Source of the DNA: an uncultured Ruminococcus sp.
GTDB taxonomy: Bacteria > Bacillota > Clostridia > Oscillospirales > CAG-272
Assembly: GCA_902782445.1 (NCBI GenBank)
Contig: CACZNC010000019.1
Location: 76,662-140,661 of the forward strand
Direction: 5' to 3'
Length of the DNA: 64,000 nt
The position numbers and the translations under genes were made by a program. The notes beneath the pieces were generated by a model. That model saw only the letters and a program-made list of their open reading frames with translations. It did no database searches and was not told where the DNA came from. Shown piece by piece: positions 1 to 9,337 of the stretch; the first letter of the stretch is position 1, and each line of letters starts with the position of its first letter.

Positions 1-921
1 GATCCGAAGGGTCCCGTCCGGCATGGGGACCGCTCCCGTGGCGAAAATTGCGTTGGTGCGGAAGCCGTCCTTCGTTTCATAATCGGTTTCGGGGGCGAGC
101 AGGGGGGCTTTGCAGACGCCGAGGACCTTCGAGGGATCTTCGAGATCGAGCAGCATCGCGCCGGCGCAGTACCGCTTCTGCCATCTGTCTTCCCATCCGT
201 TCCTGCCGCGGCTCCGGTCCAGATCTACCGCGTGGGTGATGACCAGCCAGCCCCGGGAGGTCTTGACGGGCGGCGCGCCGGGTCCGATCTTGTCATTGGC
301 GTAGGGGTAGTCCTCCACCCCGGAGACGAGCTTCGCGTTTCCCCAGTATACCATGTCGGGGCTGAAACTCATCCAGATATCGAAGCGGTCCCGTCCGCGG
401 CTGTACACCGGCATGGGTCTTTCGAGACGGACGAACATCCCGCCGATCTTTTCGGGGAACAGGACGATGTTGCGGTTGTCCGGCACGGTCATGGAGAGGA
501 TCTCATAGTGCCGCAGGTCTTCCGTCTTTGCGATCGCGCCCCGCAGTCCGTGCCTCGTATCCACGGCGAAGCACATGTAAATCGTGCCGTCGATCACGGT
601 GAGCCGCGGGTCGTATGCCCTTCCGATCTCTCCGCCGTCAGCCCCCGAGAGATCGAAGACCGGCTCCGGCTCCACGGTCCAGTGAATGCCGTCCTTCGAG
701 AGAGCGAGGCCGATGTTGGTCCCGTCAAACCGCTTTCCGGCTTCCCATTCCTCCTTCGTCGCGCCGTAGTCGTTGCGGAAGATCATGGCGTAACCGTCCC
801 CGTAAGGAATCACGCCGGCGTTGAACACGAGGTCGGAGCGGTAGGGCACGTCCGCCGAAGTCAGGACCGGATTGCCGGGATACCGCTTCACGCAGGGGAG
901 GGAAAAAAGAATGTCGCTCAT
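1..921 (-). CDS. GH130 family glycoside phosphorylase/hydrolase (3' end beyond window)
   Basis: The frame is open from an ATG at 921 to the window edge, giving the first 306 or so residues of a protein whose C-terminus lies outside. The family normally runs to about 330-390 residues. It shows GH130 hallmarks: an early 'YPGNPVL' strand, the acidic 'YDPRLT' motif that carries the catalytic Asp, and 'FVRLERPM' in the middle. GH130 enzymes phosphorolyse or hydrolyse beta-mannosides such as mannosyl-glucose or mannooligosaccharides, usually in the cytoplasm. An AACGGAGGTT ribosome binding site sits just upstream of the start, and the gene has its own promoter, so it is not simply the tail of the glycogen operon. 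Substrate cannot be assigned from the sequence alone. Confidence 0.85.
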   Translation of the reverse strand, partial: MSDILFSLPCVKRYPGNPVLTSADVPYRSDLVFNAGVIPYGDGYAMIFRNDYGATKEEWEAGKRFDGTNIGLALSKDGIHWTVEPEPVFDLSGADGGEIGRAYDPRLTVIDGTIYMCFAVDTRHGLRGAIAKTEDLRHYEILSMTVPDNRNIVLFPEKIGGMFVRLERPMPVYSRGRDRFDIWMSFSPDMVYWGNAKLVSGVEDYPYANDKIGPGAPPVKTSRGWLVITHAVDLDRSRGRNGWEDRWQKRYCAGAMLLDLEDPSKVLGVCKAPLLAPETDYETKDGFRTNAIFATGAVPMPDGTLRI

Positions 922-956
922 GGGAACCTCCGTTTATGTACTCAGATTCTGCTTCC

Positions 957-985
957 ATTATACCCTTCTCCGCCCTCCGTGTCAA
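957..985 (-). promoter_or_regulatory. sigma-A type promoter of the GH130 gene
   Basis: On the minus strand, TTGACA (980-985) and TATAAT (957-962) are separated by 17 bases, a consensus vegetative promoter about 35 bases from the GH130 start codon. Confidence 0.8.
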
Positions 986-987
986 CT

Positions 988-1024
988 GAAAAAGAAGAAA
1001 CGCCGCGGTTTTCCGTGACGTTTC
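988..1024 (-). terminator. intrinsic terminator of the glycogen/GH13 operon
   Basis: On the minus strand GAAACG...CGTTTC form a stem with an inner CGG-AAAA-CCG hairpin, followed by TTCTTTTT. It lies just after the GH13 stop codon and before the GH130 promoter, so it would separate the two transcripts. Confidence 0.65.
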
Positions 1025-1031
1025 GCGGGAT

Positions 1032-2981
1032 TCATTCCGACCGGCTGTTTTCCGGGCAGGAGAGGACGGCGTCGGGATCCGTGTCGGGGGGCAGGCGGAA
1101 GAATCCGACGGTACCCTCGGAAAGCACGGCCTCGGAGAGCGTCACGCCTTCCGTGAGGGAGAACGCGCCGGAGGGGAAACTGAGCCGGATCTCCCCCTTC
1201 CTTGCCGCCGCCGTCAGAACGGAGCATTCCTGCCCGTTTGCCGGGGAACGGAGATAGAGAAACTCCGATTCCGTGAGGCTCAGGATGCGGAACAGCCCGT
1301 CCCGGAACACCGTTTCGTCCCGCCGCATCGTGCCCGTCGTCCGGTACCAGGAGAGCAGATCCGAATCGACACGCCTCCAGGGGAAGGGACGGCGGCAGAA
1401 GGGATCGCGGTAGCCCTCGAGTCCGGCTTCATCCCCGTAGAAAACGCAGGGGACGCCGGGCAGTCCGACGAGGATCCCCCATGCGAGGCAGAGCTTTTTC
1501 TTTCCGGCCTCCCGTTCCTCGGGCGTCATGGACAGGACCGCAAGCTCGGCGTTTGTCTTGTCCCCGGTCGGCTCTCCTCCGAGGACCGTGAGGATGCGCT
1601 CTGTGTCGTGGGTGCCGAGGAAATTGAGCAGATTGTCCGAGACCGCTTTCGGATAGCGGCGGTAGAGTCCCTCCGTCGCGTGTCTGAGAGCCCCGGTCTC
1701 CCCGTTCAGAACGTAACCGATCACGGCGGAGCGAAGGGGATAATTCATCACCGAATCGAGCTCACGGCCTGTGAGATATCGTCTGCGCCTGCCGTAGCTG
1801 ATCTTGTCCGAAGCGTCCTCCCAGACCTCCCCGATCACGGCGGAATCCGGGTCCCGCTCCTTGACAGCCCTGCGGAAGTCGTCGAGGAAGGCTTCGTTCA
1901 GCTCGTCCGCCACGTCCAGCCGCCAGCCCGATACGCCCGCCTTCATCCACTTCGGGACGACGGTCTCGCAGATAAAGCGGCGGTACCCGGGATTCGCGCT
2001 GTCCACCCGGGGGAGGGTCTTCACGCCCCACCAGCATTCGTAGTCGTCGGGGAAGGAGCGGAAGGAAAACCACGGGGCATAGCGGGATCTCTTCGACTGA
2101 TAGGCTCCGACGGTCCTGTAATGCCCTTCGCGGTTGAAGTAGACGGAGTCCGAGCCCGTATGGTTGAAAACGCCGTCGAGAATGATCCCCATCCCGCGGG
2201 CTCTCGCTTCCCGGCACAGGACCTCGAAATCCCGGTCGGTGCCGAACATCGGGTCGATCTTCATGTAGTTCCCGGTGTCGTATTTGTGGTTGGACGCGGA
2301 TTCGAAGACCGGGGAGAGGTAGATCGTTCTCACCCCGAGGGACGCGATGTAATCGAGCTTTTCCGTGATCCCCCGCAGATTGCCGCCGAAGAACACGTTG
2401 TTCGCCACCTCTGCCCCGGGATATTCGCCGTACTGCGGGATGCCGTCGTCCCAGTCCTCGTCGAGCACGGCTCCGGGCTTCGGAGTCACAGTCCCGGCTT
2501 TGGCGAACCGGTCGACGAAGATGTGATAGACCGGACCCGAGGCAAAGCGGGAAGATGCCTTGAAATCCGGGCGGTAGAGAAGAAGCTGTCTCTCACCGAT
2601 ATAGTTGTCGAGGATATCGAGTTCCGTCGGGCGTTCCCCGCCGAAGACGAAACAGGATCCGTCCCCGAGCTGCACGGCGTAATGGTAGTAATAGAGCCCT
2701 TCCCCGTCTGCCGGATTGAGATCCGAGGCGAAATCGAGGGTGAGCGTCCAGTCGTAGATGTTCCCCTCTCCCGGAAGCGGGCGCATGGGGAAGGTCAGAA
2801 ATTCCGTCTCCCCGGTGTTCCAGGCGTCCCGGTGGATCCCCATCGCGGCGGAATGGACCGACTGACCGGCGGAGAGGGCAAGACGGAGGGTAAATTCCAT
2901 CTCCGTATCTGCCGCAAAAGCCCCGAGTTCGTTGACCCGGAGCTTTTTTCTTCTGTCAAATTTGAATTCGTATGCCTTCAT
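1032..2981 (-). CDS. GH13 alpha-amylase family enzyme (neopullulanase/cyclomaltodextrinase-like)
   Basis: This 649-residue protein has an N-terminal beta-rich region of about 120 residues resembling a CBM34-type domain, followed by a GH13 barrel. The four GH13 signature regions are visible: 'DGVFNHTG', 'GWRLDVADE' with the nucleophile Asp, 'VIGEVWED' with the acid/base Glu, and 'FLGTHDTER' with the third carboxylate. It has no signal peptide, so it likely acts in the cytoplasm on maltodextrins released by the phosphorylase encoded directly upstream. The start codon lies 4 bases after the glgP stop and no clear ribosome binding site precedes it, which suggests translational coupling to glgP. 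Exact specificity (alpha-1,4 versus alpha-1,6 bonds) is not resolved. Confidence 0.88.
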   Translation of the reverse strand: MKAYEFKFDRRKKLRVNELGAFAADTEMEFTLRLALSAGQSVHSAAMGIHRDAWNTGETEFLTFPMRPLPGEGNIYDWTLTLDFASDLNPADGEGLYYYHYAVQLGDGSCFVFGGERPTELDILDNYIGERQLLLYRPDFKASSRFASGPVYHIFVDRFAKAGTVTPKPGAVLDEDWDDGIPQYGEYPGAEVANNVFFGGNLRGITEKLDYIASLGVRTIYLSPVFESASNHKYDTGNYMKIDPMFGTDRDFEVLCREARARGMGIILDGVFNHTGSDSVYFNREGHYRTVGAYQSKRSRYAPWFSFRSFPDDYECWWGVKTLPRVDSANPGYRRFICETVVPKWMKAGVSGWRLDVADELNEAFLDDFRRAVKERDPDSAVIGEVWEDASDKISYGRRRRYLTGRELDSVMNYPLRSAVIGYVLNGETGALRHATEGLYRRYPKAVSDNLLNFLGTHDTERILTVLGGEPTGDKTNAELAVLSMTPEEREAGKKKLCLAWGILVGLPGVPCVFYGDEAGLEGYRDPFCRRPFPWRRVDSDLLSWYRTTGTMRRDETVFRDGLFRILSLTESEFLYLRSPANGQECSVLTAAARKGEIRLSFPSGAFSLTEGVTLSEAVLSEGTVGFFRLPPDTDPDAVLSCPENSRSE

Positions 2982-2985
2982 ACAG

Positions 2986-5415
2986 TCAGCGGACGGGGTT
3001 GATATGCCAGATGTTCTCTGCGTACTCCCGGATGGCGCGGTCGGAGGAGAAGAATCCCGCGGAGGCGATGTTCACGAGGGACTTCTTCGACCAGGCGGCG
3101 GCGTCGCGGTAGGCTTCGGTCATGCGGCCGTAGACGTTCATATAAGAATCGTAGTCGGCGAGGCACATATAGGGATCCGGCACGCCGTGGGAATACAGGA
3201 GGTAGTTCACCATATCGCCGTAGGAGGTCCCGCCGATGGATCCGCGCAGTCTGTCCACGGTGCGGCGCAGGCGTTCGCTGTTCATATAATAGGACTGGGA
3301 GGAATAGCCCTGTTTCCAGAGTTCGTCGACTTCCGAAGCCCCGAGGCCGAAGATATAGATGTTGTCGCCGCCCACCGCGTCCTTGATCTCCACGTTCGCG
3401 CCGTCGAGGGTGCCAAGGGTCAGGGCTCCGTTCACCATGAACTTCATGCAGCCCGTTCCGCTCGCTTCCTTCCCGGCAAGGGAGATCTGCTCGCTGATAT
3501 CGGAGGCGGGCATGAGGACTTCGGCGGAGGTGACGTTGTAGTCCTCGAGATATTCCACCCGCAAAATGTCCCGCACCTTCGGATCGCGCTCGATCTCACG
3601 GCCCAGGTCGCAGATCAGCTTGATGATGTTCTTGGCCATATAATAGCCGGGAGCGGCCTTTCCGCCGAAGATGAAGGTCGTCGGGAGCCAGTTTCCGTTC
3701 GGATTGTCCCGGATCTCCTCCATGAGAGTGACGATCTTCAGAACATTCAGAAGCTGACGCTTGTATTCGTGCATCCGCTTGACCTGCACGTCAAAGACCG
3801 AGGAAGTGTCGAGGGAGCGGCCGAAGCGGTTGAAATAGAACTTCGAGAAGGTCTCCTTGTTCTCGGTCTTGATCTTCGCGAGCTTTTCGAGGACCGCCGG
3901 ATCGTTTTCGTACTTGCGGAAATCGTTCAGGAGGGAGAAATCGCGGCGGTAGTCCGGCCCGATCAGCTCGTCGAGCAGGCCGGTCAGTCCGGGATTGGAG
4001 AAGCACAGCCACCGGCGCATGGCGATCCCGTTCGTCACATTGGTGAACTTATAGGGCATCGCGTTGTAGTAGTCGTGGAAGACCGTCTTCTTGAGGATGT
4101 TCGAGTGCAGGGCGGAAACCCCGTTCACCGTATGGGAGGCGGCGACGGAGAGATTGGCCATGCGGACCTGCGAATAGCCGATGACGGCCATGCGGGAAAT
4201 GCGGTCCCAGTCGCCGGGGTACATGTTCCAGAGGTCCCTGCACAGACGGCGGTTGATCTCCTCGACGATCATATAGATCCGGGGCAGGCGGAGCTGGAAG
4301 AGCTGGACGTTCCACTTTTCGAGGGCTTCGGGCAGAACGGTGTGGTTGGTGTAGCTCACCACCCGGGTGACGACGCTCCACGCGTTGTCCCAGCTGTAGG
4401 AATAGACGTCCATGAGGATCCGCATCAGTTCGGGAATGACGAGGGCGGGATGGGTGTCGTTGATGTGGATGGCGACCTTGTCCGCAAAATTGAAGAGGGA
4501 TCCGTAGCGCGAGAGATGGTCGGCGATGATGGACTGCAGAGAGGCGGAGACAAGGAAGTACTGCTGGGTCAGTCTGAGGAGCTTGCCTTCCTCGTGGTCG
4601 TCGGAGGGATAGAGGACCTTCGAGATCACCTCTGCGTTCGAGGTCTGCTGCATCGCCTCGAGGTACTGTCCCTGCGAAAACAGGTTCATATTGAAACTGC
4701 TCGTCTCAGCGGCCTTCCAGAGGCGCAGGACGTTGACCGCCTCGCAGCCGTAGCCGGAGACCATGAGATCGTAGGGAACGGCGCGGACGTCCTTGTAGTT
4801 GTCGTAGGTGATGGAGCATTTTCCGTTCTCCCAGACCTCATGGACATTGCCGCCGAGCCGGACGGTATAGGACTTGTCGGTGCGCGGAACGAGCCATATG
4901 CTGCCCTCGTTCATCCAGTTGTCCGGCAGTTCGACCTGGTTGCCGTCGATGATGCGCTGCTTGAACAGGCCGTATTCGTAGCAGATCGAGAATCCGGCAG
5001 CCGGATAGTCGAGGGTGGTGAGGGAATCCATGAAGCAGGCCGCGAGCCGTCCGAGACCGCCGTTACCGAGGCCCGGGTCGGGTTCCGCGTCGTAGATCCT
5101 GTCGAGATCGATGCCCATCGAGGCAAGGGCGGCGCGGTATTCATCCTCGAGGCCGAGGTTCATGAGATTGTTTTTCAGCTGTCTCCCCATCAGGAATTCC
5201 ATGCAGAGATAGTACACCCGGCGGGGATGGGTCTTTTTGATGCGGTCGTGGAACACCTGCCGCTTGGCGGTGAGGAGTTCCTTGACGCTCAGGGCCGTGG
5301 CTTTGAAAATCTGTTCTTCCGTAGCTTCTTCGGGACTGACGCCGAAATGGCTGGTCAGCTTGGCTTCGATCCCTGCCCGCACGGCTTCTCCCTTTTTGAC
5401 TTGATGTTTGTCCAT
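2986..5415 (-). CDS. glgP: glycogen/starch/alpha-glucan phosphorylase
   Basis: GlgP releases glucose 1-phosphate from the non-reducing ends of glycogen using pyridoxal phosphate. The 809-residue length matches the family, and the N-terminal phosphorylase signatures 'YLCMEFLMGRQL' and 'GLGNGGLGRLAACF' and the PLP-lysine region 'EASGTGCMKF' are present. That last motif carries Cys where Asn is usual in the textbook sequence (GTGNMKF). I chose the ATG at 5415, giving an N-terminus of MDKHQVKKGE, because GGAGAA lies about 4 bases upstream and the longer frame starting at 5487 has an Arg/Pro-rich extension not typical of the family. It lies downstream of glgA and upstream of a GH13 enzyme in one operon, coupling synthesis and degradation. 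Confidence 0.96.
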   Translation of the reverse strand: MDKHQVKKGEAVRAGIEAKLTSHFGVSPEEATEEQIFKATALSVKELLTAKRQVFHDRIKKTHPRRVYYLCMEFLMGRQLKNNLMNLGLEDEYRAALASMGIDLDRIYDAEPDPGLGNGGLGRLAACFMDSLTTLDYPAAGFSICYEYGLFKQRIIDGNQVELPDNWMNEGSIWLVPRTDKSYTVRLGGNVHEVWENGKCSITYDNYKDVRAVPYDLMVSGYGCEAVNVLRLWKAAETSSFNMNLFSQGQYLEAMQQTSNAEVISKVLYPSDDHEEGKLLRLTQQYFLVSASLQSIIADHLSRYGSLFNFADKVAIHINDTHPALVIPELMRILMDVYSYSWDNAWSVVTRVVSYTNHTVLPEALEKWNVQLFQLRLPRIYMIVEEINRRLCRDLWNMYPGDWDRISRMAVIGYSQVRMANLSVAASHTVNGVSALHSNILKKTVFHDYYNAMPYKFTNVTNGIAMRRWLCFSNPGLTGLLDELIGPDYRRDFSLLNDFRKYENDPAVLEKLAKIKTENKETFSKFYFNRFGRSLDTSSVFDVQVKRMHEYKRQLLNVLKIVTLMEEIRDNPNGNWLPTTFIFGGKAAPGYYMAKNIIKLICDLGREIERDPKVRDILRVEYLEDYNVTSAEVLMPASDISEQISLAGKEASGTGCMKFMVNGALTLGTLDGANVEIKDAVGGDNIYIFGLGASEVDELWKQGYSSQSYYMNSERLRRTVDRLRGSIGGTSYGDMVNYLLYSHGVPDPYMCLADYDSYMNVYGRMTEAYRDAAAWSKKSLVNIASAGFFSSDRAIREYAENIWHINPVR

Positions 5416-5508
5416 ATTTCTCCGTTCTCCGGTAAAAAATCGCGGCGTCCGGGGCAAAACGACCGGACGCCGGCGCGTGAATCGCAACTGTGATACCCAC
5501 TCTATATT

Positions 5509-6948
5509 TTACTTCAAACCGCTGTAAATATCAATGTATCTTTTTGCCGAAACATTCCATGAAAAGTCGATTTTCATGACATTTTTCACTAAATTGTCCC
5601 ATTTGGAATGATCGGGATACAATCGAAGTGCATAGCGGATCACGTTCATCATGTCGTGGGCGTTGTAATTGGTGAAGGTGAATCCGTTGCCGGTTTCCTC
5701 ATATTCGTTATAGGGACGGATGGTGTCCGCGAGGCCGCCGCATTCCCGCACGATCGGAACGGTGCCGTACCGCGAGGCGATCATCTGGGAAAGGCCGCAG
5801 GGTTCGCTCTTCGACGGCATGAGGAAGAGATCGGCTCCGGCGTAGAATTTCTTCGACAAAGCCTTGTTGTATTCCAGCCGGATGGCGACCCGGTCGGGAT
5901 AGCGGGCGGAAATGTCGCGGAAGAAGTTTTCGAGGGCGGTTTCCCCGGTGCCGAGGAGCACGAAGCGGACGTTCTCGGTGGTGATGATCTCCTCGAGCAC
6001 ATGGCGGACGAGATCAAAGCCCTTGTGGGAGGCGAGGCGTGAGACCATCGAAATAACCGGCGTTTCGGGAGAATGCGCGAATCCGCAGACTTCCTCGAGT
6101 TCCGCCTTGTCAACGGCTTTCCCGCTCAGATCGTCGGCCGAGAAGTGCGCGGCGATATCGGGGTCGGTCTCGGGATTATAATAATCCACGTCGATCCCGT
6201 TGACGATGCCGGTCAGCTTGCCCTGGGCGTCGGCTTCCCGCAGGATATGGTGCAGGCCGCTGGAATAGTAGTCGGTGAGGATCTCGCGGGCGTAGGTGCG
6301 GCTGACGGTGTTGACCATATCCGCGCAGACGATCGCGCCTTTGAGGAGGTTGATGACACCGTTGTACTCCACCACGGAGCGGTCCCATTCGGGAAGCTCG
6401 AAGACGTCCGAGAGGATCGAGAAATCGAACTGTCCCTGATAGTCGATGTTGTGGATGGTGAACAGCGCGCGGATGCTCCGGTATTCCTCGAGGTGGGCGT
6501 ACTTGCGCTTGAGGTAGATCACGGTCAGGGCGGTCTGCCAGTCGTTGGCGTGGAGCACGTCGGGATAGAACCGGACCGCGCTCATGAGCTCCAGCACGCA
6601 CTTCGAGAAGAAGGCGAACCGTTCGCCGTCGTCATAGCAGCCGTACAGGGTCCCGCGGTCGAAATAGTAGAGGTTGTCGATGAAATAGAAGGTCACGCCT
6701 TCGCGCACGATCTTCCAGATCCCGCAGTACTGGTTCCGCCACGAAAGACGCACGTTCATTTCGCAGACGAGCTCCAGCTGTTCGGCGAATTTCTCGCGGA
6801 TGGGAGCGTAGAGCGGAATGACGGCTCTCACGTCGCTTCCCTTCCCCAGTTCGGCTTTGACGGCCTTCGGGAGGGAACCCACCACGTCCGCCAGTCCTCC
6901 GGTGGAGGCGAAGGGGAGCGCTTCGGATGCCGCGTACAGAATGTTCAT
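5509..6948 (-). CDS. glgA: glycogen synthase (ADP-glucose type, GT5)
   Basis: GlgA transfers glucose from ADP-glucose to the growing alpha-1,4 glucan. The 479-residue protein starts 'MNILYAASEALPFASTGGLADV', which contains the GT5 K/S-T-G-G-L ADP-glucose-binding loop (here STGGLADV). It also has 'HANDWQTAL' and a C-terminal 'PSKSEPCGLSQ' nucleotide-sugar loop. The ATG is preceded by GGAGG. It sits between glgD and glgP, with 19 bases to the glgD stop. It is a complete, ordinary family member. Confidence 0.97.
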   Translation of the reverse strand: MNILYAASEALPFASTGGLADVVGSLPKAVKAELGKGSDVRAVIPLYAPIREKFAEQLELVCEMNVRLSWRNQYCGIWKIVREGVTFYFIDNLYYFDRGTLYGCYDDGERFAFFSKCVLELMSAVRFYPDVLHANDWQTALTVIYLKRKYAHLEEYRSIRALFTIHNIDYQGQFDFSILSDVFELPEWDRSVVEYNGVINLLKGAIVCADMVNTVSRTYAREILTDYYSSGLHHILREADAQGKLTGIVNGIDVDYYNPETDPDIAAHFSADDLSGKAVDKAELEEVCGFAHSPETPVISMVSRLASHKGFDLVRHVLEEIITTENVRFVLLGTGETALENFFRDISARYPDRVAIRLEYNKALSKKFYAGADLFLMPSKSEPCGLSQMIASRYGTVPIVRECGGLADTIRPYNEYEETGNGFTFTNYNAHDMMNVIRYALRLYPDHSKWDNLVKNVMKIDFSWNVSAKRYIDIYSGLK

Positions 6949-6967
6949 GTTCGTCCTCCGTTCGGGT

Positions 6968-8107
6968 TCAGATCATTTTGCCCTTGACGACGTAGAAGGG
7001 CTGGGTTTCGGCGCCGCAGAGCATACGCTGGTCGCGGATGACGGCGTTCTTGTCCGTAATGACGCAGTTCAGGAAAGCGCCGTCGCCGACGATGGTGTCC
7101 TGCATAATGATGGAGTTCTTCACCGTCGCGTTCCGTCCGATCTTCACGCCGCGGAAGATGATGGAGTTCTCCACCGTGCCCTCGATGAAGCACCCGTCGG
7201 CGATCATGGAGTTGCGCGCTGCGGATCCGGCGGCGTAGTAGGTGGGCGCGGAATTGCGGACCTTGGTGTACACCGGGCGGGTCTTGACGCTGAACAGGGA
7301 ATCCCGGACCTCGGCGTCGGAGAGGATCTCCATGGAATGGCGGTAATAGTCGGCGAAGGAGGTGATGGCGGCGAAATACCCGTCGTAGCGGTAGACGCGG
7401 TAGTTCCGGTATCCGAGCGTGCGGGCGATGACGTCCCTCGTCAGGCTCGTATAGCCGCGGGTCTGGGCCTGGAGCACCATCTGCTGCAGATAGGAGGTGC
7501 TCATGACGATCATGTTGAGGGAGATGTCCGCCTGACCTTCGTAATCCCCCGGATAAGCCAGGACCTCGTTGATCCTGCCGTCCTCATCGGAATTGAAAAC
7601 GATGGCGGTGGAACAGTTCTCACGGGTGAGATTCACGCGCTTCACGGCGATGGTCATGTCCGCGCCGGTCTCCTGATGGTAGCGGATCATGTCGTTGAAG
7701 TCCACGTTGCAGATCACGTCGCAGTCGGAGAGGACCACGTAGTCGTCGGTGATGCGGTTGATGGAGGCGGCGACGCTTTTCAGGGAATCGAGGCGGGTGT
7801 AGGACGACAGACTGCCCGCCGTGGGGTTGGCGTAGGCCGTGATGTTCGGAGGGAGGAACTTGATGCCGCCGGAACGCCGCGCCAGATCCCAGTCCTTGCC
7901 GGAACCGATGTGGTCCATGAGGGACTGGTAGTTGTAGCTGGTGATCACGCTGATGTTGTAGATATTGGAGTTCACCATGTTCGACAGGGTGAAGTCAATG
8001 AAGCGGTAGCGGCAGGCGAAGGGCACCGACGCGATGGAGCGCAGGCGGGTGAGCTCGGGGATATTGTTGTCGTGAATATTCGAGAATATGATTCCGTATG
8101 CAGACAT
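6968..8107 (-). CDS. glgD: glucose-1-phosphate adenylyltransferase subunit GlgD
   Basis: GlgD is the second, regulatory or weakly catalytic subunit of ADP-glucose pyrophosphorylase found in many Firmicutes. This 379-residue protein has an N-terminal nucleotidyltransferase fold and a C-terminal left-handed beta-helix with hexapeptide repeats from about residue 290 ('GCFIEGTVENSIIFRGVKIG'). It lacks the complete GGXGSRL loop at the N-terminus ('YGIIFSNIHD'), as expected of GlgD rather than GlgC. It follows glgC after 21 bases and presumably forms a heteromer with it. The ribosome binding site is weak and distant. Confidence 0.94.
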   Translation of the reverse strand: MSAYGIIFSNIHDNNIPELTRLRSIASVPFACRYRFIDFTLSNMVNSNIYNISVITSYNYQSLMDHIGSGKDWDLARRSGGIKFLPPNITAYANPTAGSLSSYTRLDSLKSVAASINRITDDYVVLSDCDVICNVDFNDMIRYHQETGADMTIAVKRVNLTRENCSTAIVFNSDEDGRINEVLAYPGDYEGQADISLNMIVMSTSYLQQMVLQAQTRGYTSLTRDVIARTLGYRNYRVYRYDGYFAAITSFADYYRHSMEILSDAEVRDSLFSVKTRPVYTKVRNSAPTYYAAGSAARNSMIADGCFIEGTVENSIIFRGVKIGRNATVKNSIIMQDTIVGDGAFLNCVITDKNAVIRDQRMLCGAETQPFYVVKGKMI

Positions 8108-8128
8108 ATCTTCTGGTCCCGTCCTTTC

Positions 8129-9337
8129 TCAGTCCTTATGGTTGGTCTTCAGCCATTCCGCGTCGACCATCTCGCCGGCGGGAATGTCCGTGGCGGGCTT
8201 GACGCGGAGGTCGGAGCCGATGACGGTGATCTTGCCGCCGCTGGCCCTGTTGCGCCCGACGACGGAGCCCGCGCCCACCGTCGTGTTTTCGTCGATCATG
8301 GAGTAGTTGACCGTGGATCCCTCGCCGACCGTGACGCCGGACATGATGACGGAGTCCTTGATGAACGCGCCGCGGCAGACCTTCACGCCGCTCGCCAGCA
8401 CGGAATTCTCAACGATGCCTTCGATCACGCAGCCTTCGGTGATGAGGGAATTCGAGATCTTCGCGTATTCCCCGACGAAGTGCGGCGGTTCGGTGGTGTT
8501 GCGGGAGAAGATGCGCCAGTCGCGGTCCCTCAGATCAAACACCGGCTGTTCTCCCACAAGGTCCATATTGGCCTCCCAGAGGGACTGGATGGTTCCGACG
8601 TCCTTCCAGTAGCCGCGGAAGGGATAGGCGTACATCTTCCGCCCGTCCGCCAGCATCTTCGGGATGATGTTCTTGCCGAAGTCCTTCGAGGAGTTGGGAT
8701 CGGCCTCGTCCGCGTCGAGATAGTCGCGGAGCAGATCGGTGTTGAAGATATAGATGCCCATGGAAGCCTTGGTGCTCTTCGGCTGCTTCGGCTTCTCCTC
8801 GAATTCGGTGATGCGGAGATCGTCGTCGGTGTTCATGATGCCGAAGCGGCTCGCCTCTTCCAGCGGGACCTCGAGGACGGCGATGGTGCAGTCCGCGCCT
8901 TTTTCCTTGTGGGCCCGGAGCATCTTTTCGTAGTCCATCTTATAGATATGGTCGCCGGAGAGGATGAGGACGTAGTCGGGGCTGTACCGGTCGATGAAAT
9001 TGAAGTTCTGGTAGATGGCGTTCGCCGTGCCTTTGTACCAGTCCGCGCCGGATTTCGCCTGATACGGAGGCAGGACCATGACGCCGCTCTGTCCGCGGTC
9101 AAGATCCCACGGCTGGCCGTTTCCGATATACTCGTTCAGCTGCAGGGGCTGATACTGGGTCAGGACGCCGACAGTGTAGATGCCGGAATTGACGCAGTTC
9201 GAGAGGGGAAAATCGATGATGCGGTATTTCCCTCCGAACCGGACGGCAGGCTTCGCGGTCTTTTCGGTGAGCGTGTACAGCCGGCTCCCCTGACCGCCCG
9301 CCAGCAGCATGGCGACGCATTCCTGTTTCTTATACAT
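8129..9337 (-). CDS. glgC: glucose-1-phosphate adenylyltransferase (ADP-glucose pyrophosphorylase)
   Basis: GlgC makes ADP-glucose from ATP and glucose 1-phosphate, the committed step of glycogen synthesis. The 402-residue protein shows the '[10 protein letters not shown]' nucleotide loop at about residues 11-20, '[15 protein letters not shown]', and a C-terminal beta-helix. Its GGAGGTC ribosome binding site and ATG lie inside the end of glgB: the two genes overlap by 8 bases, so translation is probably coupled. Confidence 0.97.
   Translation of the reverse strand: MYKKQECVAMLLAGGQGSRLYTLTEKTAKPAVRFGGKYRIIDFPLSNCVNSGIYTVGVLTQYQPLQLNEYIGNGQPWDLDRGQSGVMVLPPYQAKSGADWYKGTANAIYQNFNFIDRYSPDYVLILSGDHIYKMDYEKMLRAHKEKGADCTIAVLEVPLEEASRFGIMNTDDDLRITEFEEKPKQPKSTKASMGIYIFNTDLLRDYLDADEADPNSSKDFGKNIIPKMLADGRKMYAYPFRGYWKDVGTIQSLWEANMDLVGEQPVFDLRDRDWRIFSRNTTEPPHFVGEYAKISNSLITEGCVIEGIVENSVLASGVKVCRGAFIKDSVIMSGVTVGEGSTVNYSMIDENTTVGAGSVVGRNRASGGKITVIGSDLRVKPATDIPAGEMVDAEWLKTNHKD

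Noticed and set aside
2932..5493. 853-codon open frame on the plus strand opposite glgP
   Set aside because: It is the antisense shadow of a strongly conserved phosphorylase; high GC removes stop codons in the opposite frame, and the predicted protein has no recognisable motif or ribosome binding site.
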